64,000 bases of DNA from positions 1 to 64,000 of the forward strand of contig JAEUVU010000020.1 of the NCBI GenBank assembly GCA_016786725.1. Direction: 5' to 3'. How positions within the stretch are numbered: position 1 is the stretch's first letter; each line of letters begins with the position of its first letter. Under the pieces are notes generated by a model. It made no database searches and was not told the DNA's origin. It was given only the letters and a program-made list of their open reading frames with translations. The position numbers were made by a program, and so were the translations under genes. The stretch is from Ferruginibacter sp. Lineage in GTDB: Bacteria; Bacteroidota; Bacteroidia; Chitinophagales; Chitinophagaceae. Of the stretch, positions 52,740-60,354 are shown one piece after another.

Positions 52740-52747
52740 CTCGTAGC

Positions 52748-53134
52748 TCATTTTAACTCTTTAAGAATAAGCTTTGCCACTTTCGGGTCAATAATGACCG
52801 TATCATGCTCAAAGTCTAATTTAATACGCCATTTCTGCAAAGTATTTACACCAATTATGGCTTCTTCACTTAAGGCTGGTACCACCATAAATTCATCACT
52901 CAGGCGTATGTCTCCATAATAAAAGTCGGCACGTAATGCCTCTGTGATCTTCACAAAATGCCCTTCACTTGCTGTGGCCACTTCCATAGGCCGTCTAAGC
53001 TTTCTTGCCTCCTCTATTTCTGCAGCAATATCCGGCCTCAGGCAACTGAAGGTTGCGCCGCTGTCAAACAGCGCATACACTGTCTTTTCACCAACAGACC
53101 CTTCAAACCGTAATGGAATCCTTATTATACCCAC
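52748..53134 (-). CDS. Retropepsin-like aspartic protease
   Basis: The 128-aa protein has the pepsin-fold signature FDSGATFSCL with catalytic Asp24 and a C-terminal AIIGVNTLQKWRIKLDFEHD (the hydrophobic-hydrophobic-Gly motif). One domain is present, so it should act as a homodimer, like retropepsins. The start is GTG 53134-53132. It is enclosed by two nearly identical 106-bp direct repeats. Bacterial members of this clan AA family are poorly studied; function unknown. Confidence 0.82.
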   Translation of the reverse strand: MGIIRIPLRFEGSVGEKTVYALFDSGATFSCLRPDIAAEIEEARKLRRPMEVATASEGHFVKITEALRADFYYGDIRLSDEFMVVPALSEEAIIGVNTLQKWRIKLDFEHDTVIIDPKVAKLILKELK

Positions 53135-53503
53135 TGTTAAAAGTATTTATGTAAAGATATGAAACAAATCTGCACCACTTTGCTAAGTTCTTCGCTTCAC
53201 CCCTCTCCTTTAGGAGAGGGGCCGGGGGTGAGGTACAAAAAAAAGCCGCATAGAAATGCAGCTTTTGTTAAGAATCTTTCGATTCTGTAACCCCCAAAGA
53301 AAACATCGTGAACCTGGCAACCTGTTCAAGTACCCGGGGGCCGGGTAATGAACGTTTTGGGTTTTACTATTGTGCCGGGTTTATAATCATTTTAATAATC
53401 AGCTTATTATGGTTTACATACATTCATTTCACCAGCTACACTACACTTCCTCAGATTAAATAATGGATTTTAAATGGAATTGAAAAATTGCCGGCCCTGG
53501 TTC
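53135..53503. other. 369-bp gene-free region
   Basis: It holds the upstream region of the retropepsin-like gene, direct repeat B (53173-53278) and a TACCCGG-GGG-CCGGGTA palindrome (53331-53347). The rest (53350-53500) is AT-rich and featureless. Confidence 0.55.
53173..53278. repeat. 106-bp direct repeat, copy B
   Basis: Nearly identical to copy A at 52633-52739, with a few substitutions and an indel near the A-tract (for example TTTAGGAGAGG for TTTGGAGAGG). Its AAAAGC/GCTTTT hairpin is at 53241-53266. Confidence 0.85.
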
Positions 53504-54091
53504 TTATGCTGCACAAAGTTTTGGTGCATACAGCTCAGATCCAAGGATGATTTCACAAGCATTTAAAATACCGGCAGACAGATCAGCTGAACTTACTGCC
53601 GGCATTTTGGTTTCACCCATGCTTGATGTTGATTGTTTGGATAACAAAGTTTGACTGTTTGGATAAACGGTAACAGTTGTATTCATTTGTACGGCCATTA
53701 CTGTGCTGTAATGTACCTGGTTGTCATTATCTATCTGCTTTAAACGGTAATAAACAGTTTTACCATTTTTTATATCAGCAACAGCTTCTTTAAACTTATA
53801 GCTCTTGCCATTGGTGCCGGTAGCGGCAAACCCGTCTAAAACCATAGCTACGGTCTTAAACGATTTCATATCGGTTGACCTTTCTACTTCAAAATGGCTG
53901 TTATTAAGTTCAGCTACTGTAACCCAGTTAATAATAACACCGTTATTATTAGCGGTTGCTGCTAAAGAAGCATACTCTACCGTGCCAGGATCACCAGTTG
54001 CATTTGCATTACCTGCAAATAATATAAAGATCAAAGTAAAGGCTGAAACAAAAAGTCGGTTGACCAATAAAGAAGTAAAAGTTGTTTTCAT
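53504..54091 (-). CDS. Secreted protein with FN3-like domain and collapsed T9SS tail
   Basis: The 195-aa product has a signal peptide (about 1-31, ending NANAT). A domain common just before T9SS sorting domains follows: NNSHFEVERSTDMKSFKTV, VYYRLKQIDNDNQVHYSTV. The tail VTVYPNSQTLLSKQSTSS normally has about 30 residues of sorting domain between VYPN(P/S) and the TLLSKQS-like block; here they are adjacent, as if deleted, and the end (ACEIILGSELYAPKLCAA) is altered. Export through T9SS is therefore doubtful. Confidence 0.7.
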   Translation of the reverse strand: MKTTFTSLLVNRLFVSAFTLIFILFAGNANATGDPGTVEYASLAATANNNGVIINWVTVAELNNSHFEVERSTDMKSFKTVAMVLDGFAATGTNGKSYKFKEAVADIKNGKTVYYRLKQIDNDNQVHYSTVMAVQMNTTVTVYPNSQTLLSKQSTSSMGETKMPAVSSADLSAGILNACEIILGSELYAPKLCAA

Positions 54092-55047
54092 TTTCTTGTG
54101 GTTTGTGATTCAAAATATTCCAACTTATAAATGAGGCAGATAAAATACCAAACCATAAATTGGCTGGCTTTTGCAGAGGGGAATTGGAGGTTAAGGTTTT
54201 TTGAAATAAAGAATAACCGAGGTAATGGTCATTATTAATTTCATCACAAACATAATACGTTTTTCGGAAAACGCAAATTTATTTGACAGTAATTTTACGG
54301 TAAAAGGGGTGCAAGTACGTAAAATAGCGATTTTTTTAAATTTTATTTACCTGTAGTACTAATACTACAAATACAAAATTTAATAAAACGGTTTAAAATT
54401 TAGAAATATTTTTTTGTATTTCTATCACCATTGCGATTACCTTAAAGAAACGGGTATTTTTTAGATTTATGGTAAAAAACCCCGTTTACCTTCAAAAAAA
54501 AATTGCTTTACAAAAAGATTACCTTCAACGCCATTTTGTCGCAAAATGTAAAAACGGTATAACTGCATTTATCCTTTGCCTTTTATTCAGATCTAACTGT
54601 AACAGTAAAATTGCCCCTTTATTTAGGAGGCATAGCATAAAGAATAATTCTGCAATCAAAATATTAATCCATACATTTAACAATATTAAAAATTACATTT
54701 TATATTTTATTTAATAAAGTTATTTATCCTTTTATAATCATTGGTTTATTAAAATTTTTAAATAAAAACAATGTGCTGGCACATCCTTCTAAATAATAGG
54801 CCTTTTAGTTCACTTCTTAGGCATTTTTATCAATAATAATTATTACATTAAACTTTATAATTCCTTTATAATCAAAATAATAATTCAATATTTATGACAC
54901 TAATTAAATTGGAAGTAGTTTTAATCCTCTTTTTTTATGGCCATTCTAAAAATCCTAATAATATTAGTGCCTTTATACTGCCTTAAACTGGCTACATTTC
55001 TTGCCTATTAAATTTCTTCCCTTAAATTACAGTCTGAAAAAAGCAGC
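54092..55047. other. 956-bp AT-rich gene-free region between divergent genes
   Basis: The base composition is visibly AT-rich, especially 54300-55000. It contains TTTTACGGTAAAA (54293-54305), the palindrome TGTAGTA-CTAA-TACTACA (54352-54369) and a long hairpin AAACGGG/CCCGTTT with TTTTTTA/TAAAAAA (54448-54487). A short ORF at 54469-54714 begins inside the hairpin and shows no family features. No RNA gene can be named. Confidence 0.6.
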
Positions 55048-55509
55048 ATGAAAACCAGATACCTCTTCTACTCTACTCTTTTGGTGACCATCATTTTTTT
55101 TGCGCCATCATGTCAGGCGCCTAAGGAACTTGTTTACAAAGATTTTAAAAACCTGAAAGTTGATAAACTTGGCTTTGCCGCCACTACCCTTAAAGTTGAC
55201 CTGGTGTATTATAACCCTAACAACTTTGGCCTGCAGCTCAAATACACTGACCTTGATATTTATATAGATAACAATTTCCTGGGCCACAGCTCCCAGGATT
55301 ATCAGATTACCATACCCCGCCTGGCCGAATTTACCATGCCGCTTGCTATTGAAGTGGATATGAAAAACCTTTTGAAAAATGCTATTCCTACCCTGATGGG
55401 TAAGGATGTAATGGTGAAAGTTACCGGTACGGTAAAACTGGGGAAGGCAAATGTATTTAAAACATTTCCGATAAATTATGAGGGCGTGCAAAGGTTCTCC
55501 ACCTTTTAA
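55048..55509 (+). CDS. LEA14-like (WHy domain) lipoprotein
   Basis: The 153-aa product has a lipoprotein signal (FFAPSC, Cys22) and a LEA type 2/WHy domain (about 45-150), with KVDLVYYNPNNFGLQLKYTDLDIYIDNNFLGH being typical. In plants LEA14 is a desiccation protein; bacterial lipoproteins of this family are uncharacterised. It is preceded by the AT-rich region and convergent with the HMA gene. Confidence 0.87.
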   Translation: MKTRYLFYSTLLVTIIFFAPSCQAPKELVYKDFKNLKVDKLGFAATTLKVDLVYYNPNNFGLQLKYTDLDIYIDNNFLGHSSQDYQITIPRLAEFTMPLAIEVDMKNLLKNAIPTLMGKDVMVKVTGTVKLGKANVFKTFPINYEGVQRFSTF

Positions 55510-55552
55510 AAAGACATTTTCGGGCTATTTAGGCTAAAAATAGAAACAAATT

Positions 55553-55963
55553 TTACTGATTGTTTGCAGGAGGCGTTACAACTGGATTTAAAGCCGAGGC
55601 CTTTGCCTTTGCAGCAGTTATTTCTGCCTTACATTCTTTCGGCAACCGTTTAAAAGCATATTCCTCTGCTTCTATATCATCTGCATCATAACCCAGATTG
55701 GCAATATCAGTCTTTATATTCTCGAGGGTAGTGCGGTCATTAAGCCAGGTTACAGTAGTGGTTTTTTTGCGGATATTAACAGCCACAGAAGTAACCCCGG
55801 GACGTTTACTTATAAAGAATTCAACCTTTTCCTGGCATTTTTCGCAAAGTATGGTCGGAGTCTTAATTACAGCTTTACCGGTAGGTTTAACTTCCTGGTA
55901 TTGGGCAAAACCGGCTGTTGTAAAAAGGAAAAATACTAGTAAAGAAAGTGAAAATGCTTTCAT
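55553..55963 (-). CDS. Exported heavy-metal-associated (HMA) domain protein
   Basis: The 136-aa protein has a signal peptide (1-20, ending GFA-QYQE) and an HMA-type domain (about 32-105) with the metal site CEKC (C40, C43) and the fold pattern VEFFISKRPGVTSVAVNIRKKTTTVTW. A further conserved Cys lies at KECKAE. It probably binds Cu or another soft metal in the periplasm. The end is Pro/Asn rich (NPVVTPPANNQ). No copper-transport partner is adjacent. Confidence 0.85.
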   Translation of the reverse strand: MKAFSLSLLVFFLFTTAGFAQYQEVKPTGKAVIKTPTILCEKCQEKVEFFISKRPGVTSVAVNIRKKTTTVTWLNDRTTLENIKTDIANLGYDADDIEAEEYAFKRLPKECKAEITAAKAKASALNPVVTPPANNQ

Positions 55964-56049
55964 GGCAGAGATTTTAATGTATTAAGGCATAAAGTTATTA
56001 AATCAACTGCCAATTGGCAGGGCTTGTTTCTCATTTAACAGGTATTTAA

Positions 56050-56144
56050 GGTGTCTGGCCACCGTAAACAATTTTCAAGTTTAAGTTTCTGCTGTTATTA
56101 TAGTTATCTCAAAACGCTGATCCTTTTCTCAGTGGCCTGACACC
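56050..56144. mobile_element. 95-bp element with GGTGTC-GGCCAC terminal inverted repeats, copy 2
   Basis: Left end GGTGTCTGGCCAC (56050-56062), right end GTGGCCTGACACC (56132-56144); the ends match element 1 but the interior does not. The right end lies in the pyrE coding region and provides its last codons and, just inside, the stop. Confidence 0.6.
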
Positions 56145-56770
56145 TGTCCCCAATTAGCCGGGTCTGCTCTCCAATTTAACAAGGTATTTTGTTCCTCTGA
56201 AGCTATTATCCCTTTATCAAGTGCCAGCTCAATTAGGGTTTGATAGTTAGTAAGGGATTGATAAGGGATACCTGCTGCGGTAAACGCATTATCTGCAGTT
56301 TCAAAACCATAGGTAAATATTGAAACCATACCAATCACATCTGCACCGGCAGCTTTTAAAACATCGCAAACCTGCAAACTGCTTTTGCCGGTAGAAATAA
56401 GGTCTTCTATCACCAATACTTTCTGCCCTTTTTCAAGATTACCCTCAATCTGGTTGCCAAGTCCATGCTCTTTGGGCTTTGGCCGTACATAAATATATGG
56501 CAGTTTAAGCTGATCGGCCGCCATGGCTCCCCATGCAATGCCGGCTGTTGCCACACCTGCAAGCACTGAGGCTTCAGGAAATTTTTCGAAAATAACGCTG
56601 CACATTTCGCTTTTAATAAAATCACGGATGTAAGGAAAGGATAAAACCTTGCGGTTATCGCAATAGATAGGGCTTTTCCAGCCGCTGGCCCAGGTAAAGG
56701 GTTGTTGCGGACTTAATTTAATTGCATTAATTTGTAAAAGCTTTTCAGCTACTGCTTTTTCGTTCGTCAT
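56129..56770 (-). CDS. pyrE: Orotate phosphoribosyltransferase PyrE
   Basis: PyrE makes OMP from orotate and PRPP. The 213-aa protein has QPFTWASGWKSPIYCDNRK, the PRPP-loop region YVRPKPKEHGLGNQIEG and the PRPP motif VLVIEDLISTGKSSL. The last six residues (GQVSGH) include V-S-G-H encoded by the right end of a GGTGTC/GGCCAC element, and the stop TGA is just inside the element. The native C-terminus was probably slightly different; residues outside the catalytic core should not matter. Confidence 0.94.
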   Translation of the reverse strand: MTNEKAVAEKLLQINAIKLSPQQPFTWASGWKSPIYCDNRKVLSFPYIRDFIKSEMCSVIFEKFPEASVLAGVATAGIAWGAMAADQLKLPYIYVRPKPKEHGLGNQIEGNLEKGQKVLVIEDLISTGKSSLQVCDVLKAAGADVIGMVSIFTYGFETADNAFTAAGIPYQSLTNYQTLIELALDKGIIASEEQNTLLNWRADPANWGQVSGH

Positions 56771-56854
56771 GCCACGAAGGTAATTAGGAATCAGGAATTG
56801 AGAATTAGGAATTTAAGCCTGTAATCAACTATTAACCATTAACTATTAACTTCT

Positions 56855-57484
56855 ATGTACATCAACATTTATTTTGGAGATAAACCGGTGATTCTTTGTG
56901 ATGAGATCAATAAAGAACTGAATGAGATTTTGCACCACCCTGATGCAGTTTTTGTGGATGAAGTATCCCCCAGGGCTATCAAATCAATGCTGCATGAGAT
57001 AAAGAAAGAGGAATTTCATGCCGGTGTGCTCTGGCATACTGACCTTGAAAAATTAAAAGAAACTTTTTTTAAGAATTTTAAAGTGATAGAAGCCGCCGGT
57101 GGTATTGTACAAAATGAAAAAAAAGAAATTCTCTTTATTAACCGCCTGGGCAAGTGGGATCTGCCCAAAGGCAAGATTGAAAAAGGCGAAAAGGAAGAGG
57201 AATGTGCGCTAAGAGAAGTTACTGAAGAAACAGGCGTTACCGGGCTGCACTTAAAAAAGAAAGTTGGTGAAACCTATCATGTGTATGATGAATTTGGCAA
57301 ACATTTTTTGAAGATATCCCATTGGTACCACATGACCTGCTCATCCAAGCAGGAACTTCTGCCGCAAACAGAAGAATATATCACCGAAATTAAATGGGTT
57401 AAAACGATCAATATAAAAGAGCCGATGCAAAATACTTATCCCAACATAAAAGATATACTGAGTAAGTTTTTTGATGAGCCTTAG
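56855..57484 (+). CDS. NUDIX hydrolase
   Basis: The 209-aa protein has an N-terminal extension (about 1-75) unlike classical MutT, then the NUDIX domain with the box GKIEKGEKEEECALREVTEE followed by TGV (residues 106-128), all catalytic Glu/Arg positions present. The substrate cannot be read. The upstream gap is a quasi-repeat of AATTAGGAAT- and TTAACTA-type units. It is divergent from pyrE and convergent with the thioesterase gene at a 1-bp distance. Confidence 0.9.
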   Translation: MYINIYFGDKPVILCDEINKELNEILHHPDAVFVDEVSPRAIKSMLHEIKKEEFHAGVLWHTDLEKLKETFFKNFKVIEAAGGIVQNEKKEILFINRLGKWDLPKGKIEKGEKEEECALREVTEETGVTGLHLKKKVGETYHVYDEFGKHFLKISHWYHMTCSSKQELLPQTEEYITEIKWVKTINIKEPMQNTYPNIKDILSKFFDEP

Positions 57485-57919
57485 CTAACTAACCGGCTTC
57501 TTCAAAATAGCCACCGTAAGCCTGCTTATACAAACCAGTTTCTTTCTTTCATCATGAATTTTAATATCCCATACATGTGTGGATGCACCGATATGCAAAG
57601 GTGTGCAGGTGGCGGTAACCCAACCACTCCTTGCGCTACGCACATGATTGGCATTTATTTCAAGTCCTACACAAATAAATTTAGACGAATCAATTACAAA
57701 ATGCGAAGCAATGCTGCCAACAGTTTCGGCAAGGGCGCAACTGGCGCCGCCATGCAGCAAACCATAAGGTTGTTTAGTTCTGTCATCAACCGGCATACGG
57801 GCAACCAGGTAATCATCGCCCAGTTCTACCCATTCCATTCCCAGAAATTCGCCCATTGTTTTTGGGCCAAGAGGATTTAATTTGGGCAGGGTTAAAAATT
57901 TATCAAACCAGATAGACAT
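57485..57919 (-). CDS. PaaI-type thioesterase (hotdog fold)
   Basis: The 144-aa protein has the hotdog signature YGLLHGGASCALAETVGSIASHF with the catalytic-region His-Gly-Gly and Glu. The opening GEFLGMEWVELGDDYLVARMPVDDRT fits the family too. It should hydrolyse an acyl-CoA thioester (4HBT subfamily); some members act on menaquinone-pathway dihydroxynaphthoyl-CoA, which I only infer. It lies just upstream of no obvious partner, downstream of coaD. Confidence 0.9.
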   Translation of the reverse strand: MSIWFDKFLTLPKLNPLGPKTMGEFLGMEWVELGDDYLVARMPVDDRTKQPYGLLHGGASCALAETVGSIASHFVIDSSKFICVGLEINANHVRSARSGWVTATCTPLHIGASTHVWDIKIHDERKKLVCISRLTVAILKKPVS

Positions 57920-57981
57920 ATATGGATGCTTGATTCTTGATACTGGATGCCTGATCCGGCATACTTTTTAATTTTGACTTT

Positions 57982-58449
57982 TTACTTTGAAATAGATTTA
58001 TTTACCACATCAGGCAAAAACTGTGATACATCGCCGCCATTTCGTAACACATCTCTTACCAGTGTAGATGCAACAGAAGTGTACTGGGGTAAACAGGTAA
58101 GAAAAATGGTTTCTATTTTCTGATCAATGCTGCGGTTCATATCCGCAATGGCTTTTTCATATTCAAAATCATTTACGTAACGGATGCCACGCAATATGAA
58201 ATTTGCCTTCACTTTTTTGCAGCAGTCAACCGTTAAGCCTTCATAAGCCAGTACTTCTATCTTAGCATTATCCTTATAAATATCCCGTATCCATTTTATA
58301 CGCTGCTTTTCGCTGAACATGGGTTTTTTGTTGGCATTGCGGCCAATGCCTATCACCAGTTTGTCAAACAAGGGAAGCGCTCTGTCAATAATATCTTTAT
58401 GTCCCAATGTAACGGGATCAAATGTGCCGGGAAATAAACAAATCCTCAT
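57982..58449 (-). CDS. coaD: Phosphopantetheine adenylyltransferase CoaD
   Basis: CoaD makes dephospho-CoA from ATP and 4'-phosphopantetheine. The 155-aa protein has FPGTFDPVTLGHKDII (the TxGH nucleotidyltransferase motif), IRYVNDFEYEKAIADMNR and a C-terminal STLVRDV-type block. Length fits the family. It lies between the thioesterase and pyrB, with gaps full of TTAATGGATAAT-type quasi-repeats. Confidence 0.95.
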   Translation of the reverse strand: MRICLFPGTFDPVTLGHKDIIDRALPLFDKLVIGIGRNANKKPMFSEKQRIKWIRDIYKDNAKIEVLAYEGLTVDCCKKVKANFILRGIRYVNDFEYEKAIADMNRSIDQKIETIFLTCLPQYTSVASTLVRDVLRNGGDVSQFLPDVVNKSISK

Positions 58450-58615
58450 TAATGGATAATTGATGGTGTTAATGGATAATTAAAAAATGGATAATGGATA
58501 GTTTTTCAGCATACAGTCTTCGTATTTGTTTTCCAAAGTACAAATGTTATTGTAAAGTGAGGTAATTGATCTTAAAAACATTATCAATTGTCCATTATAA
58601 AATTATCAATTCAAA

Positions 58616-59545
58616 TTACGCATTACTCTTACCTGCCAGCAGGTACAGCGCCGCCATCCTCACCGCTACCCCATTCTCAACCTGATTTAATATGATAGAT
58701 TGATTACCATCGGCCACATCACTGTCAATTTCCACTCCCCGGTTGATAGGCCCCGGATGCATAATTACAATTTCTTTCTTTAAACTGTCAAGTAATCCTT
58801 TACTTACGCCGTAAGCAAGGTTGTATTCCCGCAAAGAAGAGAAAAGTACCTGGTTCTGTCTTTCAAGCTGAATACGCAATACATTGGCAACATCGCACCA
58901 CTGCAAGGCTCTCCTGATATCATACTCAACCTTTACATTCAGGGCTTCGGCAATATACTTTGGTATCAGTGTTGGCGGACCTGCAACCATTACCTCTGCA
59001 CCCATTTTAGTAAGCAGATAAATATTGCTGAGTGCTACCCTGCTGTGCATGATATCACCGATCAGAACAATTTTCTTTCCTTCCAGGCTGCCCAGTTTTT
59101 CTGTGATTGAAAAAGCATCCAGCAAAGCCTGTGTAGGATGTTCATTAATGCCGTCGCCGGCATTAATAATAGCAGCAGGAATGTGTTTGGCAAGGAAGTG
59201 AGGAGCCCCGCTTGCACTATGCCGCATCACTACCATATCCACTTTCATGCTTAAAATATTATTTACCGTATCCAGTAAGGTTTCTCCTTTTGCTACAGAA
59301 GAACCCGAGGCAGAAAAATTGATCGTATCAGCACCCAATCGTTTCTCCGCCAGCTCAAAAGATATCCGGGTACGTGTTGAATTTTCGTAAAACAAGTTCA
59401 CGACAGTAACATCACGAAGTGATGGAACTTTTTTTACAGGCCTTTGTAAAACTTCTTTGAATTGAGTTGCGGTTGATAAAATAAGTGAGATATCTTCTCT
59501 GGAGAGGTCTTTAATGCCCAATAGATGTTTGGTAGATAGTTGCAT
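58616..59545 (-). CDS. pyrB: Aspartate carbamoyltransferase catalytic subunit PyrB
   Basis: PyrB condenses carbamoyl phosphate and aspartate. The 309-aa protein has FYENSTRTRISFELAEKRLGAD (carbamoyl-phosphate site), HPTQALLDAF and IMHPGPINRGVEI. A pyrI regulatory subunit gene is not adjacent. It is downstream of pyrR on the same strand; the gap has a TACTTTTG -7-like sequence on the minus strand about 30 nt before the ATG, so it may have its own promoter. Confidence 0.96.
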   Translation of the reverse strand: MQLSTKHLLGIKDLSREDISLILSTATQFKEVLQRPVKKVPSLRDVTVVNLFYENSTRTRISFELAEKRLGADTINFSASGSSVAKGETLLDTVNNILSMKVDMVVMRHSASGAPHFLAKHIPAAIINAGDGINEHPTQALLDAFSITEKLGSLEGKKIVLIGDIMHSRVALSNIYLLTKMGAEVMVAGPPTLIPKYIAEALNVKVEYDIRRALQWCDVANVLRIQLERQNQVLFSSLREYNLAYGVSKGLLDSLKKEIVIMHPGPINRGVEIDSDVADGNQSIILNQVENGVAVRMAALYLLAGKSNA

Positions 59546-59666
59546 TAAGCAGCGAAGTTAGGGTGAAAAGTCAAAAGTAAAAAGTCAAAAAGGTATAAGG
59601 CAGTAACCAAATTGTGAAGATTGCACAAGATGCACAAGTTTTTACTTTTGGTTTTTGAATTTTGAC

Positions 59667-60176
59667 TTAATAAAGTACAACAGCTTCCTTATCCCACTCT
59701 ACTTTTACTTTTTGTGAAATAACCGTATCTATTGCTTTGCCGCAATAATCAGGCTGGATGGGAAGTTCACGGTTAAACCTGCGATCCACCAGCACACATA
59801 ACTCTACCTTTTGTGGCCTGCCAAAATCCTGCAGGGCATCTAATGCAGCCCGGATGGTACGGCCTGTATAGAGCACATCATCAATCAGGATCACCTTCTT
59901 GCCTTCAATCGAAAAAGCAATTTCTGTTGTGCTTGCCACATGCAGTTCATCACGTACATCATCACGGTAAAAAGTAATATCCAGGATGCCGTATTGGGGT
60001 TTTTCTCCGGCAGATAATTGCTGGATTGATTCCATCAGCCTTACCCCAACCTGCACCCCCCGTGGCTGAATGCCGATGAATACTACATCTTTCAGGTCAA
60101 TGTTATTTTCCATCAGCTGGTGTGCCAGCCTTAGTATGGTAAGATGTAGTTGTTGTTTATCTAAGATCGTTTTCAA
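59667..60176 (-). CDS. pyrR: PyrR bifunctional pyr regulator / uracil phosphoribosyltransferase
   Basis: The 169-aa protein has the PRPP-binding motif KKVILIDDVLYTGRTIRAALDAL and the FIGIQPRGVQVGVRL segment of PyrR. PyrR senses UMP and binds pyr mRNA attenuators in Firmicutes; in Bacteroidota its RNA targets are less known. I find no obvious attenuator before pyrB. The start is TTG at 60176-60174 (product MKTILDKQQLH). Confidence 0.94.
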   Translation of the reverse strand: MKTILDKQQLHLTILRLAHQLMENNIDLKDVVFIGIQPRGVQVGVRLMESIQQLSAGEKPQYGILDITFYRDDVRDELHVASTTEIAFSIEGKKVILIDDVLYTGRTIRAALDALQDFGRPQKVELCVLVDRRFNRELPIQPDYCGKAIDTVISQKVKVEWDKEAVVLY

Positions 60177-60243
60177 TTCTCAAATTTGTAAGCGAATTTA
60201 TCTGTTATTGACCGATAAAAAAAGTTACGTCTGTAATTAAAAA

Positions 60244-60335
60244 CTGTCAGGTTGAGCCTGCCTTTGCCGGCAGGCAGGCTTGTCAAAACCGGGGCTATTT
60301 AAATTAACCCGTCTTCGGCAAGCACAGACTGACAG
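60244..60335. repeat. Paired inverted TTCGACAAGCTCAG-type repeats
   Basis: The left half starts CTGTCAGGTTGAGC (60244-60257) and continues after a CTGCC-TTTGCC-GGCAGGCAGG hairpin insert (60258-60278) with CTTGTCAAAACCGGG. The right half is CCGTCTTCGGCAAG + CACAGACTGACAG (60309-60335), the inverse of the family unit. The pair can form a long cruciform between pyrR and the CBM48 gene. Confidence 0.65.
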
Positions 60336-60354
60336 TAAAATTATTTAAGCCGCA

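Larger units (their letters stand above)
52194..52747. other. 554-bp gene-free mosaic region
   Basis: In order it holds the giant gene's upstream region (52194-52340), a perfect AGCCGCAT hairpin terminator, a 94-bp TIR element (52376-52469), a T9SS sorting-domain remnant (52483-52572) and direct repeat A (52633-52739). No complete gene is visible. Confidence 0.6.

Noticed and set aside
52440..52751. 103-aa minus-strand ORF
   Set aside because: It runs through a repeat, a sorting-domain remnant in another frame and an inverted repeat; not a plausible gene.
54469..54714. 81-aa ORF in the AT-rich region
   Set aside because: It begins inside a hairpin, lies in low-GC DNA with no promoter or ribosome site I can see, and its sequence has no family features.
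58450..58615. Riboswitch or pyr attenuator upstream of coaD/pyrB genes
   Set aside because: The gaps consist of quasi-repeats without a conserved fold or anti-terminator that I could identify.
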